Origin: Trichormus variabilis 0441 | GTDB taxonomy: Bacteria; Cyanobacteriota; Cyanobacteriia; Cyanobacteriales; Nostocaceae | DNA: 64,000 nucleotides | Direction: 5' to 3' | Assembly (NCBI RefSeq): GCF_009856605.1 | Contig: NZ_CP047242.1 | Coordinates: forward strand, 804,001 to 868,000 | Part shown: positions 1 to 8,894 of the stretch, one piece after another | Numbering within the stretch: position 1 is the first letter of the stretch | Layout: each line of letters starts with the position of its first letter | Notes under the pieces: generated by a model | Database searches by the model: none | Seen by the model: only the letters and a program-made list of their open reading frames with translations | Told to the model about the DNA's origin: nothing | Made by a program: the position numbers and the translations under genes

Positions 1-77
1 TTACAGTCAGTCAAGTTAAATGCGATCGCCTCTGAACCACTTCTCGATTGCTGTAAGTCGGAAGTTGCCAATAAAAT

Positions 78-2285
78 ATGATTTGGGCAAAGCTAAAACC
101 CCTATTTTGGCAATGGCGCGGGGTAATATTCGCAGTTCCAAATATGACAATATTGGTAATTGGTTTACGGTTGACAGGTCTGTTGCAGTTACTAGAGTTA
201 GCAGCATTAGACCAGTTTTTTTTACTGCGATCGCCAGAACCACCAGATACCCGCATTGTGATAGTTGAGATTAATGAGGCTGATGTCCGCAAACAGACAC
301 AATGGCCGATGTCTGATGCTGCAATGGCTACTGTATTAGATACGATTAAACAACAACAACCACGGGCGATCGGGTTAGATATTTACCGGGATTTACCTGT
401 CAATCCTGGGCATGAAATTTTAGTTAAATTGTTTGCATCCACGCCTAACTTGATTGGGGTGCAGAAACTCTCTGACACTAGGGATAGTTCGGCTGTGAAT
501 GCGTCTCCTATACTCAAGGAAAATAACCAAGTTGGATCAAATGACTTACCGCTAGATGGGGATGGGAAGATTCGCCGGGGATTGTTGTATGTCGATGTGA
601 ATGAGGACGAGGTTCTCGAAAGTTTTGCCCTAAAATTGGCATTGCTGTACTTAAAGCCGGAAAAGATTACAGAAAAACCAGCCGCCAATAACCCTGATTA
701 TTTGCAGTTAAATCGCGGTGTTTTCCCAATTTTTGAGGCTAATGATGGGGGTTATATCCGCGCCGATGCGAGGAGTTACCAAATCCTGCTAAATTACCGG
801 GGACGCATCCAGCAATTTACCACCGTCACCCTCACGCAAGTGCAACAGAAGCAGATTCCCCCAGATTTGATGCGGGGAAAGGTAGTATTAATTGGGGCAA
901 CGGCTGAAAGTTTGAAGGATATATTCTACACACCATACAGCAGTAATTTATTTACGCCTCCAGAACGAATGGCTGGTGTGACAATTCACGCCAATTTAGT
1001 CAGTCAAATTTTGAGTGCAGCTTTGGATAGTCGCCCCCAAATCCAGACTTTACCTGAGACTGGAGAATGGCTATTAATTTTGGCTTGGTCAATTATTGGG
1101 GCTAGTTTATGTTGGCAGCAACGCAGTAGTAAACGTCAAAAGATTGTTGTAGCTGTGGGTGTTCCCCTGATGAGTGGCGCTGTCATTGCTGGTAGCTTTT
1201 TGGCGTTTGTGGCTGGTTGGTGGATTCCCGTTGTCCCTTCTTTGTTGGCATTTGGGGGATCTGCGATCGCCGTTACTCTCTACATCGCCCAAAGCGCCGG
1301 GGAAATGCGAAAAAATCTCGGACGCTATTTAACTGATGAAGTCCTGGCTAATATCCTAGAAACTCCATCAGGTTTAAAGTTGGGTGGTGAACGGCGCAAG
1401 GTGACGCTGTTATTTTCCGACTTGCGGGGTTTTTCTGCCATGTCTGAACAATTATCCCCTGAACAGGTGGTACAGATTCTCAATCTGTATTTGGGGGTGA
1501 TGACAGATGTGATTAACCAATACAAAGGCACAATTAATGAGTTTATCGGCGATGGGATTTTTATCATGTTCGGCGCGCCTATCTGTCGTCCTGATGACTC
1601 CCAAAGAGCGATCGCCTGTGCAATTGCCATGCAACAAGCGATGCAGCAGGTGAATGCTCAAACTCGCCAAATGAACCTTCCTCAGCTAGAAATGGGCATT
1701 GGGATTAATACTGGTGAAGTTGTCGCCGGCAATATTGGTTCACAAAAACGCGCCCAATATACAGTTATTGGTAGTCATGTTAATTTGGCTGCCAGAATTG
1801 AGACTTACACTGTGGGAGGACAGATTTTAATTTCTGCCAATACTCGCCAAGATGCTAAGACTGATTTGCAAATAGCTGGGCAAATGCAAATCGAACCCAA
1901 GGGAATCAAGGAACCAATCACCATCTATGAAATTAGTGGTATTGGCGGTGCATATAACCTGTCTCTACCAGAAGACAAAGATGTGATGGTGAAATTGAAA
2001 TCACCTGTGCCTGTGGAATATCAAGTTTTGCAAGGTAAACAGGCAGTGGGTGAAGTATTTCGGGGTGAATTAGTCAGCGTTTCTGAAAAAAAAGCCCTGC
2101 TACACTCACCCCATCCTGTAGAAAAATTAGCTAATCTCAAGCTCAAGTTACTACATGAACCGGAACTAGCAACAGCAGATATCTATGCAAAGGTGATGAA
2201 ACAATCTGATGCAGATTTGTTTATCATCCGGTTTACGAATATTCCACCACAGGCGATCGCATCTCTTAATTCTCTACATCAATAA
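78..2285 (+). CDS. CHASE2-domain class III nucleotidyl (adenylate/guanylate) cyclase
   Basis: A membrane-bound sensor cyclase of 735 aa. Residues about 25-340 form a periplasmic CHASE2 sensor domain after an N-terminal hydrophobic segment. Three hydrophobic segments follow (about 340-415), then a class III cyclase domain (about 440-620). The metal-binding aspartates are Asp448 (LFSDLRGF) and Asp492 (FIGDGIF). The base-selecting positions read Glu488 and Thr562, where a typical adenylyl cyclase has Lys and Asp/Thr, so the substrate (ATP or GTP) is not certain. Residues about 650-730 (VPVEYQVLQG, then GELVSVSEKKALL) resemble a divergent PilZ-like beta domain; this is inference. An in-frame TAA lies at 72-74, so the ATG at 78 is the earliest possible start. 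It converges with the next gene, with 3 bp between stops. Confidence 0.9.
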   Translation: MIWAKLKPLFWQWRGVIFAVPNMTILVIGLRLTGLLQLLELAALDQFFLLRSPEPPDTRIVIVEINEADVRKQTQWPMSDAAMATVLDTIKQQQPRAIGLDIYRDLPVNPGHEILVKLFASTPNLIGVQKLSDTRDSSAVNASPILKENNQVGSNDLPLDGDGKIRRGLLYVDVNEDEVLESFALKLALLYLKPEKITEKPAANNPDYLQLNRGVFPIFEANDGGYIRADARSYQILLNYRGRIQQFTTVTLTQVQQKQIPPDLMRGKVVLIGATAESLKDIFYTPYSSNLFTPPERMAGVTIHANLVSQILSAALDSRPQIQTLPETGEWLLILAWSIIGASLCWQQRSSKRQKIVVAVGVPLMSGAVIAGSFLAFVAGWWIPVVPSLLAFGGSAIAVTLYIAQSAGEMRKNLGRYLTDEVLANILETPSGLKLGGERRKVTLLFSDLRGFSAMSEQLSPEQVVQILNLYLGVMTDVINQYKGTINEFIGDGIFIMFGAPICRPDDSQRAIACAIAMQQAMQQVNAQTRQMNLPQLEMGIGINTGEVVAGNIGSQKRAQYTVIGSHVNLAARIETYTVGGQILISANTRQDAKTDLQIAGQMQIEPKGIKEPITIYEISGIGGAYNLSLPEDKDVMVKLKSPVPVEYQVLQGKQAVGEVFRGELVSVSEKKALLHSPHPVEKLANLKLKLLHEPELATADIYAKVMKQSDADLFIIRFTNIPPQAIASLNSLHQ

Positions 2286-2288
2286 CGC

Positions 2289-3518
2289 TTACCTATTCAA
2301 ACAAACTTGCTCATAACGCATACCAGCTATATCCCAGGTAAATTCAGCTTCCACCAGTTTTCTGCCATTTTGGGATAATTGCGATCGCAGTTGGGGATTC
2401 TCAAATAATTGACTAATAGCATCAACATATTCTGCTGGCTTATTAGCTCGCAATGCTGCTAAAGCTGTATTATCACCATCAACGGCTAATCCCTCTAAAC
2501 CGCGATCGCTAGCTACTACAGGCACACCAGCCGCCATTGCTTCTAAAGTTTTATTTTTTATGCCAAAACCTGTGCGTAACGGCACTACACACACCGTAGA
2601 TTGATGCAGATAATTTACCATCGAAGCCACGCGACCAGTAACTATGACCCCTGGAATATTATTCAGATTTTCAATTTCTGGTGTTGGTCTAGCGCCGACA
2701 ATACTAAATGTAGCGTCAGGATAACGCTTTTGTAGTTGTGGTAAGACCTCCATAGCAAAAAAGCGCGCTGCATCGATATTGTGGGAAGCGTCCATTGCCC
2801 CCACAAAGATTAAATTATGTCCACCTGGGTCTTGGCAACGATGGGGAAATAATTCTAAATCTACACCGTTGGGAATGACTTTAATATCAATATCGGGGCG
2901 GAGTTTGAGAAATTCCTGGCGATCGTCTTGTGTTGTCACCACAATCTGAGAAAATTTACTACAGTATCGCCTTTCGTAACGCTTCAGCACCAGAGAAAGA
3001 TATAGGCGATCGCGTACTGCATTCTGCGCCGCACCCATTTCTAAATGGTCACGAATCCAGCCGTAAACTGAACTGTGAACATCTACAACTGTAGTTACAC
3101 TATGACGAAATTCTGGGCGAATATAAATTTCATTGACACTATGTTCACAAGTAATCACATCATATTTTTGAGCTTGAACGCAACTATCAACTAAAGCTTG
3201 AATTTCTGGCGAATAGCGATAAAGAACATTGGGTGGTGTCGCCTTCCCCACTGACTCTAGAAAGCGTCCAGTTTTCCCTAACAATTTAGCAATGGCATTT
3301 TTCGACTGGGGTTCCGGTGGTAAGGGAAAAATCAGCAGTTCACTGACATATTTACGTAGTTCTGCCACTTCAGTATCTGACACATTCTTGTTATACTGCG
3401 TCACTAAAGTCACATCATGATTTTGCTGGAGGTATTTAAGTAAATTAAAAGTTCTAATTTCCGTTCCACCACGGCTAGGCGGATAAGGAAAGGTAGAAGA
3501 GAGCATCAGGATTCGCAT
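2289..3518 (-). CDS. Glycosyltransferase family 4 (GT-B fold)
   Basis: 409 aa. The N-terminus MRILMLSSTFPYPPSRGG is the typical first strand and glycine-rich loop of GT4 enzymes, which move a sugar from a nucleotide donor to an exopolysaccharide, glycolipid or protein glycan. The C-terminal Rossmann domain has NLIFVGAMD, FSIVGARP and the donor-binding region FGIKNKTLEAMAAGVPVVAS, with the conserved Glu in KTLEAMAAG. The start is supported by AGGAG about 13 nt upstream of the ATG. The acceptor and pathway are unknown. The divergent gene at 3698 is a second glycosyltransferase-like gene, so the two may serve the same surface polysaccharide; that is inference. Confidence 0.88.
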   Translation of the reverse strand: MRILMLSSTFPYPPSRGGTEIRTFNLLKYLQQNHDVTLVTQYNKNVSDTEVAELRKYVSELLIFPLPPEPQSKNAIAKLLGKTGRFLESVGKATPPNVLYRYSPEIQALVDSCVQAQKYDVITCEHSVNEIYIRPEFRHSVTTVVDVHSSVYGWIRDHLEMGAAQNAVRDRLYLSLVLKRYERRYCSKFSQIVVTTQDDRQEFLKLRPDIDIKVIPNGVDLELFPHRCQDPGGHNLIFVGAMDASHNIDAARFFAMEVLPQLQKRYPDATFSIVGARPTPEIENLNNIPGVIVTGRVASMVNYLHQSTVCVVPLRTGFGIKNKTLEAMAAGVPVVASDRGLEGLAVDGDNTALAALRANKPAEYVDAISQLFENPQLRSQLSQNGRKLVEAEFTWDIAGMRYEQVCLNR

Positions 3519-3697
3519 ATAATTGTTATACTCCTTTATTTAATTAAGTACATTTTATTCTCTGTATGATATATCTTGTAAAAGTTGATGTTTATAAAAA
3601 TAAACTACTCATTTAGTCTATTATTCTTAGCAAGAAAATATTTTTTAAACCTTTCCAGTAATTAGTATTTGTAGTCAAGCTCTCAAAAAATACATAT

Positions 3698-4648
3698 ATG
3701 TATAGCAACCCTCTTCTAACAATTGTTACTCCAACACGCGGCAATTTTACAGATTATTGGTTAGAGCAATTATTAAGAATTCAAGGAAATGTTCAATTTA
3801 TTTTAGTTTATCCACCGGAAGGAACTATCAAAAATATAGATGATTCTAGGATAAAGAATCTCAGAAGTCCCTATAAAGGTGAAGTGATTCAAAGATTTAC
3901 AGGGTTACTCAACGTTGAAAGTGAGTATGTTCTCGCACTAGATGATGATGATTATGTTCATCCTGATATTTTAGATTTAACATTTAAATATTTCCGGCTC
4001 TTTCCCGAAAGTTGGGTTTTAAGATTAAAGATTGAAAATATTCAATATACAGATGAAGTAAGAATTCAAAAAGATTGGGAGCCAAATCCTGATGTTGAAC
4101 AACTAGAAATATGTAAAAAAACACCGGAAAATCCTTTTCCCTTCCAAAAAGGAAACTACAAAGGTCTATTAGAAGTTCCCATCGCTCCCTTAGATAAATC
4201 GGTAGATATTAGACATATAATCTTTCCCTGGCATCAAAGAAAAGACCAAAGCGGGATTCATTTTGAAAACTTTAATAACAGAATTTGGAAAACAGAGCGA
4301 GTGAAAGCTGCACTCTACGAATTATCAACCGCAATGAATATTTTTGGTGCTTTAACTTGGATTCCTTTATGGAATTTGGATAGAATGCTGGGTTTATTTG
4401 TGCAGGCAAAATTCTACCAAAAAGATGCCATAATTGGTCATGCTACACCAAAACCAGAACAAATTAGATATATTGTTAGAGATAATTCCTTAAAGGAAAC
4501 TAGATTACACGTAATAGCAGACTTATTATTGCTTAAATGTTATCCGCAATATGGGTATTTGTGGAATCTCATACTCTGGCAAATATACGCCATACCAAAA
4601 GTCTGGGGTAGGGCAGTCAAATTAAAGTTGATGAAGTTGAGGCAATAG
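3698..4648 (+). CDS. Glycosyltransferase family 2-like (GT-A) protein
   Basis: 316 aa. It opens with a GT-A nucleotide-binding strand (LLTIVTPTRGN) and has an acidic DXD-type metal/donor motif in LALDDDDYVHPDIL, preceded by the alternation typical of GT2 folds. The rest (about residues 130-316) is less conserved and has no clear transmembrane helix. The gene is noticeably AT-rich compared with its neighbours and lacks HIP1 octamers, which hints at later acquisition. No strong ribosome-binding site is seen before the ATG. Donor and acceptor are unknown. It is divergent from the GT4 gene, with 179 bp of AT-rich DNA between them that presumably holds both promoters. Confidence 0.75.
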   Translation: MYSNPLLTIVTPTRGNFTDYWLEQLLRIQGNVQFILVYPPEGTIKNIDDSRIKNLRSPYKGEVIQRFTGLLNVESEYVLALDDDDYVHPDILDLTFKYFRLFPESWVLRLKIENIQYTDEVRIQKDWEPNPDVEQLEICKKTPENPFPFQKGNYKGLLEVPIAPLDKSVDIRHIIFPWHQRKDQSGIHFENFNNRIWKTERVKAALYELSTAMNIFGALTWIPLWNLDRMLGLFVQAKFYQKDAIIGHATPKPEQIRYIVRDNSLKETRLHVIADLLLLKCYPQYGYLWNLILWQIYAIPKVWGRAVKLKLMKLRQ

Positions 4649-4649
4649 A

Positions 4650-4733
4650 TATAGCTGGAAGGGACTGGGGACTGGGTGAAAAGTCTTTTTGTGTCTAGGT
4701 TGTATCATCTATACACTACTGGCGACAGCTATA
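4650..4733. repeat. MITE-like dispersed element, copy 1
   Basis: An 84-bp segment bounded by inverted termini tatagctg and cagctata. A near-identical 98-bp copy lies at 33088-33185. They share the internal run ggggactgggtgaaaagtct, then ttgtgtct, gttgtatcatctat and cactactggcgacagctata. Copy 1 lacks a 10-bp stretch (tgatgtccta) and part of the heptameric ggggact tract present in copy 2. It has no coding capacity, so it is a non-autonomous mobile or short repetitive element. Confidence 0.75.
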
Positions 4734-4926
4734 CTAGTGTGATCGCTAAAGGATGAGCTTTCCAAAAGCTTAACTGTCCTTTTTGATAAGCAGTATTGGC
4801 TATGCTTACTTCTCGTTTAGCATCTTCTAGTTCTGCAAATCTATCTTGTCTAAAAGCGATTTCTAGAATTTTTATTTTTTTCGGCTGTATGGGAATACTA
4901 TTTGATTTTTGTGGGCGTGGTATGCG
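4729..4926 (-). pseudogene. Possible gene remnant truncated at the MITE-like element
   Basis: A 65-codon open frame without a start codon. It reads as plausible helical protein (KILEIAFRQDRFAELEDAKR, then ANTAYQKGQLSFWKAHP). Its stop falls within the right end of the adjacent MITE-like repeat, as if the element had interrupted an older gene. No family was recognised, and chance cannot be excluded. The remainder of the 4649-5033 gap shows nothing further. Confidence 0.22.
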
Positions 4927-5033
4927 CTACGGGTTTCTAAAATTCCGTAGATATCCATATATATTCTATTTATCCAAGTAATATTATTGCATAATCACTC
5001 TCAGAATTAACCTCAGTAACTTGTCTGTTATTG

Positions 5034-8000
5034 ATGGGAATATTCAAGAATAAATCCCCTTCTTTTTCCATGTTTAACTGCACAACGTCTCTCACCCAAT
5101 CAGAACTGAAATCAGCGATCATTCGTGATCCCCTGATCATCAAACCGGAGACAACGGTGATGGATGCGATCGCCCAAATGAGTGCCGTGCGGGCTATCTG
5201 TGATACAGATAAACTGGATGAAGTCCATCTAGAGGCACGATCAAGCTGCGTGTTGATAGTGGAAGCTGGGAGACTATTAGGTATCTTCACAGAGCGGGAT
5301 GTAGTCAGACTGTGTAGCCAGAGGCGTTGTTTGGAGAATTTGGCGATTCGAGAGGTGATGATTCACCCAGTTGTCAGCCTGCATGAGTCTGAGTTTACCG
5401 ATTTGTTTTTTGCTGTTAATTTGCTTCAACAGTACCGTATTCGCCACATCCCTATTCTAGACGAGGAGGAGCGGGTGGTGGGGCTGCTAACCAATGAAAG
5501 TCTACGGCAAACTTCTCGCTCTGTGGATCTGTTGCGGTTGCGTCTGGTGTCGGAGGTGATGACCTGTGAGGTGATTTGTGCTGCACCAGATAGTTCTATG
5601 TTGGCGATCGCCCAACTCTTGACAGAGAACCGTGTCAGTTCCGTGATGATTGTGCAACTTTGTGAGTGTCCAGCCAACCCCCAAAAAATTCCGGTGGGAA
5701 TTGTCACCGAGCGGGATATTGTCCAGTTTCAGGCATTAGGCTTGAATCTGGAAACCTGTCAGGTTCAGACGGTGATGAGTACGCCGATTTTTGCCGTTAG
5801 ACCAGACTATTCTCTGCGGTTCGTACAGCAGATAATGGAGCAGCGTTTGATTCGTCGGTTGGCAGTGACAGGAGAGCAGGGGGAGTTATTAGGCATCGTT
5901 ACCCAAAGTAGTTTACTGCAAGCCCTTAACCCTTTAGAGGTATACAAACTAGCCCAGATGTTGGAAGAACGGGTGGTGAGGTTAGAGACAGAGAAGGTTC
6001 AACTGCTGGAAAATCGCACTGTTGAGCTAGAGCAGCAAGTTGCAGATCGGACAGCTAGCCTCAAGGCTAAGGCAGGTCGGGAACAGATTTTGTCTGATAT
6101 CTCCAGACAAATTCGCTCTTCTCTCAGTTTACAAACCATTCTGGATACAACCGTGGAGCAGGTGCGGCAATTGCTGGGTTGCGATCGCGTCAACATTTGG
6201 CATTTTGAAGCAGAGTGGGAAAGCATCGTGATGGCAGAGTCTACCACATCTTCCAGATCATTACTGGGCAAACGGATTCAGGAAATCTGCTTTCAGCAAC
6301 GCTGCGCGGAGCTTTATCGCTATGGGCGGATTCGCATCGTCCCAGATATCTACACCACAGAAATGACAGACTGTCACCGGGAGTTGCTAATCCGCCTCCA
6401 AACGCGAGCCAAAATTTTAGTACCCCTGCTGTGTGGCGATGAACTGTGGGGTTTGCTCAATGTCACCGAAAGCCAGCACGCCCGCGAGTGGCAAACTGAA
6501 GAAATCGAACTGCTGCAAGGGTTATCTGTACATCTGGCTATCGCCATTCAGCAAGCTACTACCCACCAAAAATTGCAGGAGCAACTAATCGCCCTTCAGG
6601 AAGGGTCAGATCGACTACAAGAAAGCGAACAGCGTTATATCGCCCTCAATCAAAACCTAGAAGCTAAAGTTGAAGAACGCACGGCTGAACTCCAAGCACG
6701 AGAAGCACAACTCCAGAAAATATCCGAGCGCCTGGCTTTGTCCCTCAAATCTGCGGCCATCGGCTGTTGGGACTGGGATATTGGTGAGAACACCATCTTT
6801 TGGGATGAGCGGATGTACGAACTCTATGGTGTTACCAAAACAACTGATTCACGTTTAGTCTACGACACTTGGGCAAATGGGCTACATCCTGATGACCGCA
6901 CCAATACAGAAATATTAGTCCAGCAAGCAGTTTTAGGACAAGCAGAATACGATACTGAATTTCGTGTCATACATCCTGATGGCAGTATCCACTTCATCAA
7001 AGCCTATGGTGTGGTGGTGCGAGATGCTGAGGGTAATCCCCAGAAAATGATTGGAGTCCACTTTGATATTAGTGATCGCAAAAAGGCTGAGGAAATTATT
7101 CGCCAACAGGCAGAAAGAGAGAAACTGCTGCGAGAAATTACCCAGAGGATTCGTCAATCCCTAGACCTCCAGACCATTTTTGACATCGCTTGCCAGGACA
7201 TCCGTCAAGTGATTCAGGCTGATCGGGTGGGCATTTTCAAGTTCTATCCCGAATCCAACTTTAATGACGGCGAATTTGTGGCTGAATCTGTTGTAGACGA
7301 GTTTCCCTCAGTCATCGCAATTCGGGTACACGACCAGTGCTTTGGGGAAAACTATTCCTCTCTCTACGCTTTGGGCAGGTCTTATGTGGTTGATGATATC
7401 TATAACAGTGACATGACAACCTGCCACACTGATATCTTGGCTCAGTTTCATGTGCGTGCCAATGTGATTATGCCCTTACTTTGCGGTGCTGAGTTATGGG
7501 GTTTGCTGTGCATTCATCAGTGCGCGACAACTCGCCACTGGGAGCAGTCAGAAATTGATTTTACCCAACAACTTGCCACCCAGTTAGCGATCGCCATTCA
7601 ACAAGCAAGTCTGGTTGAGCAATTACAGCAAGAACTGGCCGAAAGACAACAGGCAGAACTCAAGCTCACCCAGAGTAATCAACAACTAGCCATTTCTAAC
7701 CAAGAACTCGCCCGTGCTACTCGCCTCAAAGATGAATTCCTGGCTAACATGAGCCACGAACTCCGCACCCCCCTCAACGCCATTCTCGGCATGACCGAAG
7801 GGTTACAAGAAGGAGTTTTTGGCATGATCAACGATAAACAATTCAAAGCCTTGGAAACCATTGAGCGTAGCAGCTCTCATTTACTGGATTTGATCAACGA
7901 TATTCTCGATGTAGCGAAAATTGAAGCCGGACAGATCAAACTAGATTGCACTGCAATTTCAGTAGCGGCTCTGTGTCAATCCAGTCTGGTATTTATCAAA

Positions 8001-8894
8001 CAGCAAGCATTGCAAAAACGGATTCAAGTGGAAATCAAAATTCCGCTCAATTTACCTGACCTGTTTGTTGATGAACGCCGGATTCGTCAGGTGTTAATTA
8101 ACCTGCTCAATAATGCGGTCAAATTCACGCCGGAGACAGGACGCATTTCCCTAGAAGTTACCCAAGTTTCCCCCGATATATCCACAGTGCAGAACTTTTT
8201 GCAAATTGCCGTGATCGATACAGGCATTGGCATTATGCAGGAGAATATCAACAAGCTATTTCAGCCCTTCATCCAAATTGATAGCGCATTAAATCGTCAA
8301 TATGAGGGTACAGGCTTGGGATTGGCATTGGTGAAAAAAATTGTCGAACTCCACGGTGGTAGGGTGGGTTTAACCAGTGAGCTGGGTGTAGGCAGCTGCT
8401 TCACAATTGAACTACCTTGTACTCCCAGTACTCCCTCATCACCCGAACTAATTCGGGATTTATTAACTACCCCTAATTCAGAACTGGACTTTGCCAATGC
8501 TGAAGAAGCCGCAAGCCTTGCCCCTGTAATCTTGCTAGCCGAAGATAATGAAGCCAATATCAAAACATTTTCTAGCTACCTCAGTGCCAAAGGCTATGGC
8601 ATTTTGTTAGCAACAAATGGTGAACAAGCCCTAGAACTGGCCACAATCCACCAGCCCGACTTGATTTTGATGGATATCCAAATGCCGGGAATCGACGGTC
8701 TAGAGGCAATCCGACAGATTCGCCTTGATCCTGAGTTGGTGAATATTCCCATTGTGGCACTCACGGCCCTGGCAATGACTGGCGATCGCGATCGCTGTTT
8801 ACAAGCAGGAGCCAATGACTACCTGACTAAACCAGTTAAGCTCAAGCAACTGGCCACCACCATTCAACAGCTTTTAATGGAAACAAAAAAATGA
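5034..8894 (+). CDS. Hybrid sensor histidine kinase: four CBS, GAF, PAS, GAF, HisKA, HATPase, REC
   Basis: 1286 aa from the ATG at 5034; a TTG one codon earlier and a Met at 5070 are alternative starts. Residues about 15-300 contain four CBS motifs (VGIVTERDIVQF, LLGIVTQSSLL), likely binding adenine nucleotides. After a coiled coil come GAF1 (about 360-510), a PAS domain (about 565-685, CWDWDIGENTIFWDERMY), GAF2 (about 705-850), HisKA with His908 (MSHELRTPLNAI), HATPase_c (NLLNNAVKF, DTGIGI, GTGLGLALVK) and a C-terminal receiver with Asp1214 (LILMDIQMPG). Both GAFs carry a CysHis pair (C447, C797) and a second cysteine 28 residues upstream (EICF C419; DQCF C769), the arrangement of DXCF cyanobacteriochromes, so bilin binding is plausible. 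The next gene overlaps by ATGA, indicating one operon. Confidence 0.92.
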   Translation: MGIFKNKSPSFSMFNCTTSLTQSELKSAIIRDPLIIKPETTVMDAIAQMSAVRAICDTDKLDEVHLEARSSCVLIVEAGRLLGIFTERDVVRLCSQRRCLENLAIREVMIHPVVSLHESEFTDLFFAVNLLQQYRIRHIPILDEEERVVGLLTNESLRQTSRSVDLLRLRLVSEVMTCEVICAAPDSSMLAIAQLLTENRVSSVMIVQLCECPANPQKIPVGIVTERDIVQFQALGLNLETCQVQTVMSTPIFAVRPDYSLRFVQQIMEQRLIRRLAVTGEQGELLGIVTQSSLLQALNPLEVYKLAQMLEERVVRLETEKVQLLENRTVELEQQVADRTASLKAKAGREQILSDISRQIRSSLSLQTILDTTVEQVRQLLGCDRVNIWHFEAEWESIVMAESTTSSRSLLGKRIQEICFQQRCAELYRYGRIRIVPDIYTTEMTDCHRELLIRLQTRAKILVPLLCGDELWGLLNVTESQHAREWQTEEIELLQGLSVHLAIAIQQATTHQKLQEQLIALQEGSDRLQESEQRYIALNQNLEAKVEERTAELQAREAQLQKISERLALSLKSAAIGCWDWDIGENTIFWDERMYELYGVTKTTDSRLVYDTWANGLHPDDRTNTEILVQQAVLGQAEYDTEFRVIHPDGSIHFIKAYGVVVRDAEGNPQKMIGVHFDISDRKKAEEIIRQQAEREKLLREITQRIRQSLDLQTIFDIACQDIRQVIQADRVGIFKFYPESNFNDGEFVAESVVDEFPSVIAIRVHDQCFGENYSSLYALGRSYVVDDIYNSDMTTCHTDILAQFHVRANVIMPLLCGAELWGLLCIHQCATTRHWEQSEIDFTQQLATQLAIAIQQASLVEQLQQELAERQQAELKLTQSNQQLAISNQELARATRLKDEFLANMSHELRTPLNAILGMTEGLQEGVFGMINDKQFKALETIERSSSHLLDLINDILDVAKIEAGQIKLDCTAISVAALCQSSLVFIKQQALQKRIQVEIKIPLNLPDLFVDERRIRQVLINLLNNAVKFTPETGRISLEVTQVSPDISTVQNFLQIAVIDTGIGIMQENINKLFQPFIQIDSALNRQYEGTGLGLALVKKIVELHGGRVGLTSELGVGSCFTIELPCTPSTPSSPELIRDLLTTPNSELDFANAEEAASLAPVILLAEDNEANIKTFSSYLSAKGYGILLATNGEQALELATIHQPDLILMDIQMPGIDGLEAIRQIRLDPELVNIPIVALTALAMTGDRDRCLQAGANDYLTKPVKLKQLATTIQQLLMETKK

